NCBI GenBank assembly: GCA_031127185.1
Contig: JARIET010000109.1
Location: 1-8,778, forward strand
Origin: Gemmatimonadota bacterium
Lineage (GTDB): Bacteria; Gemmatimonadota; Gemmatimonadetes; Gemmatimonadales; Gemmatimonadaceae
Reading direction: 5' to 3'
Length of the DNA stretch: 8,778 nucleotides
Shown: positions 1-7,496 of the stretch, piece by piece
How positions within the stretch are numbered: position 1 is the first letter of the stretch
How the letters are laid out: every line of letters begins with the position of its first letter
The notes under the pieces: generated by a model
Seen by the model: only the letters and a program-made list of their open reading frames with translations
What the model was told of the DNA's origin: nothing
Database searches by the model: none
Made by a program: the position numbers and the translations under genes

Positions 1-102
1 ATCCGTTCGGCCGGTGTCGCGAACGGAGTGTATGTGGTTGTGGCGCGTTCGGGCACGCAGCTTTCCCGTATCAGACTTTTCGTGGCCCGGACTTCGCGAT
101 GA
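1..102 (+). CDS. C-terminal end of an unidentified protein (5' partial)
   Basis: Frame 1 is open from the first base to a TGA at 100-102 and encodes the last 33 residues of a protein. The TGA overlaps the acpS ATG as ATGA, an arrangement repeated elsewhere in this window, and most third codon positions are G or C, so this looks like real coding sequence. The peptide has the pattern A-N-G-V-Y-V-V-V-A-R followed by a hydrophobic strand ending in L-F-V-A-R. That resembles the final beta-strands of FlgD-like Ig or secretion-sorting C-terminal domains, whose usual form is GxxSGVYxxxL...K/R. If so, the gene encodes a secreted or surface protein. The product cannot be identified from 33 residues, and the family resemblance is a weak inference. 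Confidence 0.55.
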   Translation: MRSAGVANGVYVVVARSGTQLSRIRLFVARTSR

Positions 103-479
103 TTGTGGGCGTTGGGATAGACCTGGTGGAGATCGCGCGCGTCGAGCGCCTGCTCGATGGCAAGGGACAGCGCGCCCTCGATCGCCTCTTCCTGGCTGAT
201 GAAGTGAACTACGCCAAGGGGCGCGCACGCCCAGCGATGCACCTCGCGGCGCGCTTGGCTGCCAAGGAAGCCGCGTTCAAGGCGCTCTCAGGGTCGGATG
301 AGGCACGGTTGATTGGCTGGCACGAGGTCGAGGTGGTGTCGCAGCCCCATCGCGCTCCTCAACTCCGCTACCATGGACGGGCCGCAGCACGGGCTGATGA
401 ACTCGGCGTCAAGCGCTCCCACCTCAGCCTGACGCACACGGACACAACCGCCGGTGCCGTCGTGGTCATCGAAACGTGA
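99..479 (+). CDS. acpS: Holo-[acyl-carrier-protein] synthase
   Basis: This cytoplasmic enzyme transfers 4'-phosphopantetheine from CoA to the serine of apo-acyl carrier protein, activating it for fatty acid synthesis. The 126-residue length is usual for AcpS-type transferases. The N-terminus GVGIDLVEIARV carries the Mg-binding Asp8. The helix AARLAAKEAAFKAL (residues 50-63) carries the second metal ligand, Glu57. The C-terminal strand SHLSLTHTDTTAGAVVV matches the family's (S/H)xSLSHT segment. The start is the ATG that overlaps the upstream stop as ATGA, and only a weak GGA (89-91) precedes it. Its TGA overlaps a possible GTG start of the downstream permease as GTGA, so the three genes are probably co-transcribed. 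In many bacteria acpS follows pdxJ or recO-type genes; here the neighbour upstream is unknown. Confidence 0.95.
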   Translation: MIVGVGIDLVEIARVERLLDGKGQRALDRLFLADEVNYAKGRARPAMHLAARLAAKEAAFKALSGSDEARLIGWHEVEVVSQPHRAPQLRYHGRAAARADELGVKRSHLSLTHTDTTAGAVVVIET

Positions 480-526
480 CCGGACGCTGGCGCGAAACCG
501 GCATACCCGAGTATTTTATTCCGGAT

Positions 527-2704
527 ATGTGGACGACTCGCCAAGTCAGGACGGTCGCGGCACTTATGGTTGCCTTGGCCGCGATGGGCGCCGCGCCGCA
601 GGAGGCGGTGGGCAAGCGCCTTTCCGCAATTGTTGGTGTCGCCGTGGAGGAGTATGCCAAGGGCGTCACGGACGACGGAAAGCTCAAGTCGGCGTTGGAG
701 CTCGAGGAAGCGACCGGCTTCCTGAAAGAGGCCCGGGAAGTCGCCGGGCGGCTGACGTCACCGACGGCGGCGGCCGTGCGAGTGGCGCTTGACTCGCTCT
801 CGGCCGCAACCAGCCGCCAGGCGCGTCCCGATGTGGTTCGCGGATTCTACGATCAGTTCTCCAAGGCGCTTGGCAGCGACGGCGCCCTCGACCTGCCGAC
901 GCGGCCGGTGAGCCTGACGGCAGGAAGGGCACTCTACGAGGCGAACTGCGCGGCCTGCCATGGCCTGGTTGGAGGTGGCGGCGCCGCAACTGCCGGTGGC
1001 TTGGCGCCTCCGGCGATCGGGTCGCACGACGTCATGCGCGACGTCACCCCTGCGCTCACATATCGCATCGTCTCGGTGGGAATTCAGGGCACGGCGATGG
1101 CAGGATGGTCGGAGAAGTTGACGAGTGATCAGCGTTGGGACGTGGTGGCCTACGTAAATGCCTTGCGCAGTTCGGCCGCGGAGCGCTCGCGCGGAGAGGC
1201 GGTCCTGGCGCGGATGTGCCCCGGGTGCAGTCCCGACGCGATCCGCGCGCGCGCGTTTGGCTGGCAGGCGCAGCGCAGCGACGCCGAAATCGAGGCAATG
1301 TTGCGCGCCGGCGACGCCGAGACCGGTCTCACGGTCGGCGGGCCGGTGAGCTCGTCGGAGGTCGCGGCGATCGTAGCGGCGCTGCGGGCGAACACGGTGG
1401 TGACGTCGCAACCCGTGACCAGCACGGGTGAACTCGATGCGCGCCGCACTTCTCGCCACATCCTGCAATTGATCGACGACGCAGTCGCTGCCGCGCGCGC
1501 GGGCCGGGCCACCGACGCTTCCGACCTGGCCTTCGATGCGTACATCGCCTTTGAGCCGCTCGAGACCAACACGCGGATGCGCAACCCCGCGCTTGTTGCG
1601 CGCATGGAGCGCTCCTTCGCCGACTTTCACAGCGCGGTGAAGGCCGGAGACCTTGCGTCCTCCGAGCAGATGCGCGCTGCCATCGAGCGAGAGCTGCCGT
1701 CCGTGGTGGCCCTGGCCGTCGCCAAGTCCACGAAATGGGGGACGTTCCTCGAATCGTTTGTCATCATCCTGCGCGAGGGATTCGAGGCCATCCTGGTGCT
1801 CGGAGCCGTGGTCGCCTTCCTCATCAAGACGGGGCATCGCCGGCGTGTGCGCGAAATCTGGTTTGGCGCGCTGGCCGGCCTTGGCGCAAGCGTGGTCCTG
1901 GCGGTGCTGCTGCGCACGGTGCTGTCGACACTTCCCGCCAGCCGCGAGGTGATCGAAGGAGCGACGCTTCTCGTCGCAGTGGTGGTCCTCTTCTCGGTGA
2001 GCTACTGGCTCCTCTCCAAGGTGGAGTCCGCGCGGTGGCAGCTGTTCATCAGGGAGAAGGTGACGTCGGCGCTGTCGCACGGCGGGAGCCTTACGCTCGC
2101 ATTCGTGGCCTTCCTCGCGGTGTTCCGCGAAGGCGCAGAAACGGCGCTGTTCTTCCAGGCGCTCTTCGCGCGCAGTGACACCACCGCAACGCCGGTGATG
2201 GCCGGGATCGGTGCCGGTGCGGCCACCCTGACCGTCGTCTTCTCGCTGTTCTACCGCTTTGGTGTGCGCATTCCGTTGCGCCCCTTCTTTGCGGTCACGA
2301 GTGGACTGCTCTACTGGATGGCGTTCGTGTTCGCCGGCAAGGGCATCAAGGAACTGCAGGAGGGTGGCGCCGTATCACGCACACTCCTGCCGGGGTTCCC
2401 GCACATCGAGCCACTCGGCATCTATCCCACGGTGGAGTCGCTGATGGCCCAGCTCGTGCTTGTCGGGCTGCTGCTCTTCGCGCTCTGGCGCACGTTGCGG
2501 CCGTTGCCGGCGCCAGCCGATGAGCCTCCGGCGCGGCGAACTCCATTACCGGTGGTCCCGAATGCACCAGCGGCGATCCCGCCGGAAGTCGCCGCGCGGC
2601 TCGCCGAGCTGCAGGTCACGGCGAAGCGATTGCAGGATCGTGTGGAGTCGCTCGAGCGCGAGGTCGAGCACGACGCAACGCTCCCGCGCGATCGCCCGAA
2701 CTAG
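527..2704 (+). CDS. Cytochrome c / FTR1-family iron permease fusion
   Basis: This is an inner-membrane protein of 725 residues that joins a periplasmic c-type cytochrome to an FTR1/EfeU-type iron permease, probably coupling iron oxidation to uptake (function inferred from the family). Residues 1-24 form a signal peptide (basic start, then TVAALMVALAA). A helical region follows, then a cytochrome c domain at about 116-215 with heme motif C141-A-A-C144-H145 and a likely axial Met191 in GTAMAGW. A second segment has C231-P-G-C234-S235, lacking the heme His. Another helical region (about 302-405, with YIAFEPLE) leads into seven predicted membrane segments (about 408-660) carrying the two FTR1 signatures R416-EGFE and R534-EGAE. 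The tail (686-718) looks like a short coiled coil. The ATG at 527 gives a normal signal peptide. A GTG at 476 overlaps the acpS stop as GTGA but adds 17 residues, several acidic, before the signal. Neither start has a strong Shine-Dalgarno. Confidence 0.92.
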   Translation: MWTTRQVRTVAALMVALAAMGAAPQEAVGKRLSAIVGVAVEEYAKGVTDDGKLKSALELEEATGFLKEAREVAGRLTSPTAAAVRVALDSLSAATSRQARPDVVRGFYDQFSKALGSDGALDLPTRPVSLTAGRALYEANCAACHGLVGGGGAATAGGLAPPAIGSHDVMRDVTPALTYRIVSVGIQGTAMAGWSEKLTSDQRWDVVAYVNALRSSAAERSRGEAVLARMCPGCSPDAIRARAFGWQAQRSDAEIEAMLRAGDAETGLTVGGPVSSSEVAAIVAALRANTVVTSQPVTSTGELDARRTSRHILQLIDDAVAAARAGRATDASDLAFDAYIAFEPLETNTRMRNPALVARMERSFADFHSAVKAGDLASSEQMRAAIERELPSVVALAVAKSTKWGTFLESFVIILREGFEAILVLGAVVAFLIKTGHRRRVREIWFGALAGLGASVVLAVLLRTVLSTLPASREVIEGATLLVAVVVLFSVSYWLLSKVESARWQLFIREKVTSALSHGGSLTLAFVAFLAVFREGAETALFFQALFARSDTTATPVMAGIGAGAATLTVVFSLFYRFGVRIPLRPFFAVTSGLLYWMAFVFAGKGIKELQEGGAVSRTLLPGFPHIEPLGIYPTVESLMAQLVLVGLLLFALWRTLRPLPAPADEPPARRTPLPVVPNAPAAIPPEVAARLAELQVTAKRLQDRVESLEREVEHDATLPRDRPN
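2701..2704. other. CTAG shared by two convergent stop codons
   Basis: The palindrome CTAG contains the TAG of the plus-strand FTR1 gene (2702-2704) and, read on the other strand, the TAG of lgt (2701-2703). The two convergent genes therefore overlap by 4 bp. There is no room for an intrinsic terminator between them, and I see no hairpin plus T-tract in the last part of either gene. Transcripts from the two sides are likely to overlap at their 3' ends. Confidence 0.95.
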
Positions 2705-3522
2705 GCTGCGCCCGGACGTCGCCGCGCGGCCATCCAGGCCGCGCCGCCAACCAGAAAGACCAGACCGATCAGCTGCGCCATCGTAAACGCGCCGAAAAAC
2801 CGGTCATCCTTCGCGCGGAACACCTCAACGATTATTCGCTCGAGGCCGGCCAGCACGCAGTAGACGCCAAACAACCAACCGGCCGCGTGCTTGTGGTCGC
2901 GCAGGCGCCAGAGCACGGCGAACATCACCATCCCCATCACCACCTCAAAAAGCTGCGTCGGATACACCGCGACGACTTCGGTCGGCGGCAGCGTCGCGAG
3001 TTCCTTCTGGCCGAACTCGGTCGAAAGGATCTGCGCCGTGGATGGCGGCGCGCCCTCGGGAAACCGCACGGCAAATCGACTGGACCACGCGCGTCCATAG
3101 TCATCGCCCACCGCCCAGCAGCCGCTACGGCCCACGGCATACGCCGCCGCCAGTGCTGGCGCACTGGCATCGCTGATCATGGTGAAGCTGATCTTCTTGA
3201 ACCGCATCCAGCCGGCCGTGGCCAGGATGCCGCCGATCAGTCCGCCCCAGAAGACGAATCCCGCGCGCTCGCCCAGCGACGACACACTTCCGGTGAGGAT
3301 CGCATAGTAGATCTTGCCGCCCGCAAGCCCGCCGATGACGGCAGCAATCACGATGTCGGGCATCAAATCCGCATCCTGCTTGCGCTCCGCGAGCACGGCC
3401 TGGGCAACGACCTGCGCGATGAGGAACGCGCCAAGCATCGCGATGCCGAAGCCGGTGAGCGGCAACGGCCCGAGCTGCAGTTCAAAGGGGTGGTGGATGA
3501 TCGACGTCAGCGTGCTGTCCAT
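2701..3522 (-). CDS. lgt: Prolipoprotein diacylglyceryl transferase (divergent Lgt)
   Basis: Lgt moves diacylglyceryl from phosphatidylglycerol to the lipobox Cys of prolipoproteins in the inner membrane. The 273-residue product is very hydrophobic with several membrane segments. Family landmarks are HPFELQLGPLPL near the N-terminus, F-W92-G-G-L-I-G (91-97), SDASAP (117-122), G131-R132-S-G-C135 followed by GDDYG (139-143), YPTQLFE (187-193) and R229-I-I-V-E233 with FR. Compared with E. coli Lgt as I remember it, Arg143, Arg239 and Glu243 have counterparts (R132, R229, E233). His103 is Trp92, Asn146 is Cys135, Glu151 is Asp140 and Tyr26 is Phe25. It therefore belongs to a divergent branch, and activity as an Lgt is likely but not certain. 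It is the last gene of the minus operon, 11 bp after tsaD, with AGGA (3532-3535) nine bases before its ATG. Confidence 0.88.
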   Translation of the reverse strand: MDSTLTSIIHHPFELQLGPLPLTGFGIAMLGAFLIAQVVAQAVLAERKQDADLMPDIVIAAVIGGLAGGKIYYAILTGSVSSLGERAGFVFWGGLIGGILATAGWMRFKKISFTMISDASAPALAAAYAVGRSGCWAVGDDYGRAWSSRFAVRFPEGAPPSTAQILSTEFGQKELATLPPTEVVAVYPTQLFEVVMGMVMFAVLWRLRDHKHAAGWLFGVYCVLAGLERIIVEVFRAKDDRFFGAFTMAQLIGLVFLVGGAAWMAARRRPGAA

Positions 3523-3533
3523 GACGGTGAATC

Positions 3534-4615
<1,082 letters not shown>

Positions 4616-4619
<4 letters not shown>

Positions 4620-5188
4620 TCCTGTCGCGCAGCGGGCGCCGGTTCGGCGACCAGCTCACGCAGCAGCGCTCGCTGTTCGCTCACCGTCCACGACGAACCA
4701 ATCAGCCGTCGGCGCACCACGCCACTCCGGTCAATCAGGAACGTCTCCGGCACTCCGGTGGTCTGGTAGTCATCGCGGATTTTCCCCGATTCGTCATAGA
4801 CGATCTCGAACGTGAGCTGCATTTCCCGGCGAAATTCGCGAATGGCATCGGCCATCCCCGGGTTGTCGATGCTCACCGCCACGACCATCAACCCGTCCGC
4901 GCCGAGTTCCTTGTGGAGGGTCTCAATCCGCGGCATCTCCTCGCGGCAGGGGCCGCACCAGGTGGCCCAGATGTTGAGCAGGATCGGCTTGCCGCGGTAC
5001 GATGCGATCCCGCGTACTTCGGGCAATCCGGCGCCTGAATCCGGGATGGTATGCGCCGTGAAATCCGGAGCCACCGATCCGGGCACGATAGGCCCTCCGG
5101 TGCCGCCGCTCATGGCGCCGAACGCAAGCAAACCAACGAGCGCGACTGTCACGCCGCCCACAACGATCCATTGCCGACTGGAACTCAT
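4616..5188 (-). CDS. TlpA/ResA-like membrane-anchored thiol:disulfide oxidoreductase
   Basis: This 190-residue thioredoxin-fold protein is anchored by one N-terminal membrane segment (about residues 7-27) and should face the periplasm. The AhpC-TSA/Redoxin-type fold starts at VAPDFTAHTIPD (39-50). The redox motif is W77-C78-G-P-C81 inside NIWATWCGPCREEMP, and the cis-proline is P147 in TTGVPETFLIDRSG. Proteins of this type reduce specific periplasmic disulfides, for example apocytochrome c before heme attachment (ResA, CcmG) or other envelope proteins. The sequence does not decide between these. There is no lipobox. The ATG at 5188 overlaps the rpe stop as ATGA and has GGAG (5194-5197) five bases upstream. 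A longer in-frame reading to 5296 lies inside rpe and is not used. Its TGA overlaps the tsaD start. Confidence 0.9.
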
Positions 5189-5871
5189 GCCTGCTCCGCG
5201 CAAAGCGCGCGCAGCGCACGAATCTCGGCGGCCGGATCCGCCGCCATGAACACCGCATTGCCGGCAACGAACGTATCCGCGCCGGCGCGCCAGCACGCCT
5301 GAATCGTGTCTCGCGTCACGCCGCCGTCCACTTCAAGCAGCGCATTGCTTCTCGCGTCGCTGAGCATGGCTCGCGCGCGAGAAATCTTGCCAAGGCTCGC
5401 CGGGATGAACTTCTGCCCACCGAAGCCGGGATTCACCGACATGATCAGCAGAAGGTCGAGTTCAGCGGCCACGTCGCGCAGCGCCTCGACCGGCGTGGCG
5501 GGATTCATCACGGCGCCGGCCATGCACCCGAGTTCGCGAATGCGTGCCAGATGGCGATGCAGGTGGGGTGCCGCTTCGACGTGAATGGTCAGGACGGATG
5601 CGCCTGCCTTCGCGAACGAATCGACGTACTTCTCCGGCTCCACCACCATCAGGTGCACATCAAGCGGGAGCGTGGTCAGCCGCTTGCACGTTTCGATCAC
5701 CTTGACGCCGAACGAAAGATTCGGGACGAACACACCGTCCATCACGTCCACGTGCAGCCAATCGGCGCCGCCCGCTTCGATCACGGCGAGCTGTTCGGCG
5801 AGGCGCCCGAAATCGGCCGCGAGCAGGGACGGCGCGATCTTCACGCGAGGTGTGGGAACGACCGGGTTCAC
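5185..5871 (-). CDS. rpe: Ribulose-phosphate 3-epimerase
   Basis: Rpe interconverts D-ribulose 5-phosphate and D-xylulose 5-phosphate in the pentose phosphate pathway in the cytoplasm. The 228-residue TIM barrel has the expected landmarks: KIAPSLLAADFGRL with Ser15, HVDVMDGVFVPNLSFG with metal ligands His40 and Asp42, LDVHLMV with His73, the phosphate loop MSVNPGFGGQKFIP (143-156), and EVDGGV with catalytic Asp181. The start is a GTG at 5871 that overlaps the rsmB stop as GTGA. A strong GGAGG (5877-5881) lies five bases upstream, which settles the start. The frame stays open up to 6213, but that stretch lies inside rsmB. It is the second gene of the minus operon. Confidence 0.96.
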   Translation of the reverse strand: MNPVVPTPRVKIAPSLLAADFGRLAEQLAVIEAGGADWLHVDVMDGVFVPNLSFGVKVIETCKRLTTLPLDVHLMVVEPEKYVDSFAKAGASVLTIHVEAAPHLHRHLARIRELGCMAGAVMNPATPVEALRDVAAELDLLLIMSVNPGFGGQKFIPASLGKISRARAMLSDARSNALLEVDGGVTRDTIQACWRAGADTFVAGNAVFMAADPAAEIRALRALCAEQA

Positions 5872-7217
5872 GAGACCCTCCGGCGGAGGCGCGCGGCAAA
5901 GGCGCCATCGGCGCCGTGGAGATGGGGGAGCACCCGCAGGCGCCCGGCGTCGAGCACCGCATCCGGCACGGTTCCTTCCGGCGGTGGCTCGAGCGAGAAG
6001 TCGGGATGCTCGGCGAGAAACGACTCCACCTGCGCGTCGTTTTCTTCTGCTTCCATTGAACACGTGCTGTACACGAGAAGTCCGCCGGGTGCCACAACGG
6101 TCGCGGCGGTCTTGAGGAGTGCGCGCTGCACGGCACTCATCACGGCGAGATCGCTGGGCTTCAGTCGCCAGCGCATGTCTGGATGACGGCGAAACGTGCC
6201 CGTGCCCGTGCACGGTGCGTCGAGCAACACGCCGTCCATCGGCGCAAGGGCAGGAAAGCGGGCATCAGCCACGAGCGCCGTGACGTTCTTCAGGTCGAGG
6301 CGTGAGATGGATTCGCGTACCCGAGCCAGGCGGGCGACGGACGCATCGGATGCGACAACCAGCCGCGCATCGCGCGCCAGTTCAAACGCCTTGCCGCCGG
6401 GTGCGGCGCACAGGTCCGCGACCACGCTCCCGGTCGGGAACGCGGCGTAGCGTGTGACCATCGTGGCAGCTGGGTCCTGCACAAAGCAGAGCCCTTGCTG
6501 GAACGCGCCGACTGAGGTCAGCGCCACACCGTGCTGGACACCGAGACTGCCTGGGTCAAGCGCCGGTTCGAAAGTGGCGACGCCGGCCTCGTCGAGCATG
6601 GCCTCGAGCTGTTCGCGCACGATGCCGACCGGCCGGAGTATGGTGTGTGCTTCACGGTTGTTCGCCTCGAGCAGGCGTCGGGTGGCATCTGCCCCCCACC
6701 GCGCGAGCCAACGCGCGACAATCCAGCGCGGATGCGAATGCGCCAGCGCCAGTGCATCGAGCGGGTCGGCGGGTGTGCCGGGCTCGAGCGAGTCGCGTTC
6801 GCGGTCCAGGCGGCGCAGCACAGCGTTCGCCAGCCGGCTCGCCCCGTCGCCGTGCGAGACCTTGACCTGCTCGACTGTCTGTGCGATGGCCGCGTAGGCC
6901 GGCACGCTGTCCATGGCGACCAACTGGTAAGCTCCGATGCGGAGCAGGTCTCGGACGTCGAGGTGAAGCCGCTGCAGTCCGCCGCGCACACGGCTTTCTA
7001 GCACGGCGTCCAGCCAGGCACGTCGCCGGAGGGAGCCAAAGCAGAGTTCATGGAGCCAGCGCCGGTCGCGTGCGTCGAGCCCGCGTGCAGCTGAGTCGAG
7101 CGCCGCGTCCAGCATGGTGCCGGCGCGGAGATCGGCCATCACCCGCGACGCGGCGATGCGTGCCGGGGTGATGGCCACCCGGGAGCCGACGGCGGCGCGC
7201 GTCTCGAGCTGGGCCAT
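5868..7217 (-). CDS. rsmB: 16S rRNA (cytosine(967)-C(5))-methyltransferase
   Basis: RsmB (Sun/Fmu) methylates C967 of 16S rRNA with S-adenosylmethionine. The 449-residue protein has two parts. An N-terminal NusB-like helical domain (about 19-150) contains LHELCFGSLRR and ANAVLRRLDRE. The C-terminal Rossmann-like methyltransferase contains the SAM-binding DLCAAPGGKAFELA (268-281), ASDAS (289-293), LLDAPCTGTGTFRRHPDMRW (331-350) with Cys336, and LLVYSTCSMEAEEN (380-393) with the catalytic nucleophile Cys386. The length is close to E. coli RsmB (429). The ATG at 7217 is the first sensible start; the frame stays open upstream to 7619 but that part is non-coding-like. No Shine-Dalgarno precedes this ATG, so the start could lie a little downstream (for example GTG, residue 14) or the message may be leaderless. 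It heads the rsmB-rpe-tlpA-tsaD-lgt operon. Confidence 0.94.
   Translation of the reverse strand: MAQLETRAAVGSRVAITPARIAASRVMADLRAGTMLDAALDSAARGLDARDRRWLHELCFGSLRRRAWLDAVLESRVRGGLQRLHLDVRDLLRIGAYQLVAMDSVPAYAAIAQTVEQVKVSHGDGASRLANAVLRRLDRERDSLEPGTPADPLDALALAHSHPRWIVARWLARWGADATRRLLEANNREAHTILRPVGIVREQLEAMLDEAGVATFEPALDPGSLGVQHGVALTSVGAFQQGLCFVQDPAATMVTRYAAFPTGSVVADLCAAPGGKAFELARDARLVVASDASVARLARVRESISRLDLKNVTALVADARFPALAPMDGVLLDAPCTGTGTFRRHPDMRWRLKPSDLAVMSAVQRALLKTAATVVAPGGLLVYSTCSMEAEENDAQVESFLAEHPDFSLEPPPEGTVPDAVLDAGRLRVLPHLHGADGAFAARLRRRVS
5877..5881 (-). promoter_or_regulatory. Strong ribosome binding site fixing the GTG start of rpe
   Basis: GGAGG on the minus strand, five bases before the GTG at 5871 and inside the last codons of rsmB. 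It is the best Shine-Dalgarno in the window and excludes the longer in-frame reading of rpe. Confidence 0.8.
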
Positions 7218-7225
7218 ATTGATGG

Positions 7226-7231
7226 AAGATA
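7226..7231 (-). promoter_or_regulatory. Possible -10 element for rsmB operon
   Basis: TATCTT on the minus strand ends eight bases before the rsmB ATG. A start of transcription about seven bases downstream would fall at or beside the ATG, giving a leaderless message, which would fit the missing Shine-Dalgarno. No good -35 is seen 16-18 bp upstream, so this is weak. Confidence 0.2.
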
Positions 7232-7317
7232 AGGGCCTGAGGCGCACCGAACTTCGCGCCGTGTGGAGACCAACCGCAGGAAATCCCGACGCGTACTCAC
7301 GTGCCCGAACAAAGGCC

Positions 7318-7346
7318 GTAACGACCAAACTACCTTTGGTCGTTAC
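7318..7346. repeat. Perfect 12-bp inverted repeat with 5-base spacer
   Basis: The left arm GTAACGACCAAA (7318-7329) and right arm TTTGGTCGTTAC (7335-7346) are exact reverse complements around CTACC. After one C/C mismatch, two further pairs could form (7316/7348 and 7315/7349). No T-tract follows on either strand, so it is not an ordinary intrinsic terminator. Its position about 100 bp from rsmB and 155 bp from the lipoprotein start suits a dimeric repressor operator, an RNA hairpin in a leader, or a small dispersed palindromic repeat. The sequence alone does not choose between them. Confidence 0.85.
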
Positions 7347-7433
7347 CGCGCGGTGACTCGAACCGTCTTGTCCTGTGCAGGAAAGCAGGCTCCGGGACCT
7401 ACCCGGGCGGTCTGCAGTTTCCGCTATTGCGCG

Positions 7434-7462
7434 TTGCCCGCCGCCCTTCGGGGCGCGATATT
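7434..7462 (+). promoter_or_regulatory. Candidate sigma70-like promoter of the lipoprotein gene
   Basis: TTGCCC (7434-7439) and GATATT (7457-7462) each match four of six consensus bases and are separated by exactly 17 bp. Transcription would begin near 7469, giving a leader of about 32 bases that includes the T6 run and the Shine-Dalgarno. The 17-bp spacer contains the CGCCC-TTCG-GGGCG hairpin. Consensus matches this short can arise by chance. Confidence 0.35.
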
Positions 7463-7492
7463 CGACACCCCACGGACGACCTTTTTTCGCAC

Positions 7493-7496
7493 GGAG
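7493..7496 (+). promoter_or_regulatory. Ribosome binding site of the lipoprotein gene
   Basis: GGAG lies five bases before the ATG at 7502 and directly precedes a reading frame beginning with a signal peptide. It supports this start. Confidence 0.7.

Noticed and set aside
14..199. 61-codon plus-strand open frame overlapping the start of acpS
   Set aside because: It is out of frame with acpS and has Trp/Arg/Pro-rich composition; frame 1 (positions 1-102) is the better upstream coding frame.
758..2080. 440-codon open frame on the minus strand opposite the FTR1 fusion gene
   Set aside because: The translation is rich in Arg, His and Ala without recognisable motifs. The plus strand here encodes a clear cytochrome c and FTR1 signature, so this is a high-GC shadow.
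5189..5296. Upstream extension of the TlpA-like frame by 36 codons
   Set aside because: It lies within rpe and would place an Arg/Cys-rich stretch ahead of the membrane anchor. The ATG at 5188 has a good ribosome binding site.
5872..6213. Upstream extension of the rpe frame by 114 codons
   Set aside because: It lies within rsmB. The GTG at 5871 has a strong ribosome binding site and gives the normal family length.
7351..7365. Sequence resembling a tRNA T-arm on the minus strand (GGTTCGAGTC)
   Set aside because: The five-base stem needed around the TTCGAGT loop does not pair, and no acceptor, anticodon or D arms could be found around it.
7442..7487. GC hairpin followed by a run of six T as an intrinsic terminator
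   Set aside because: The T run starts 27 bases after the hairpin rather than directly behind it, and it lies just before the ribosome binding site of the lipoprotein gene.
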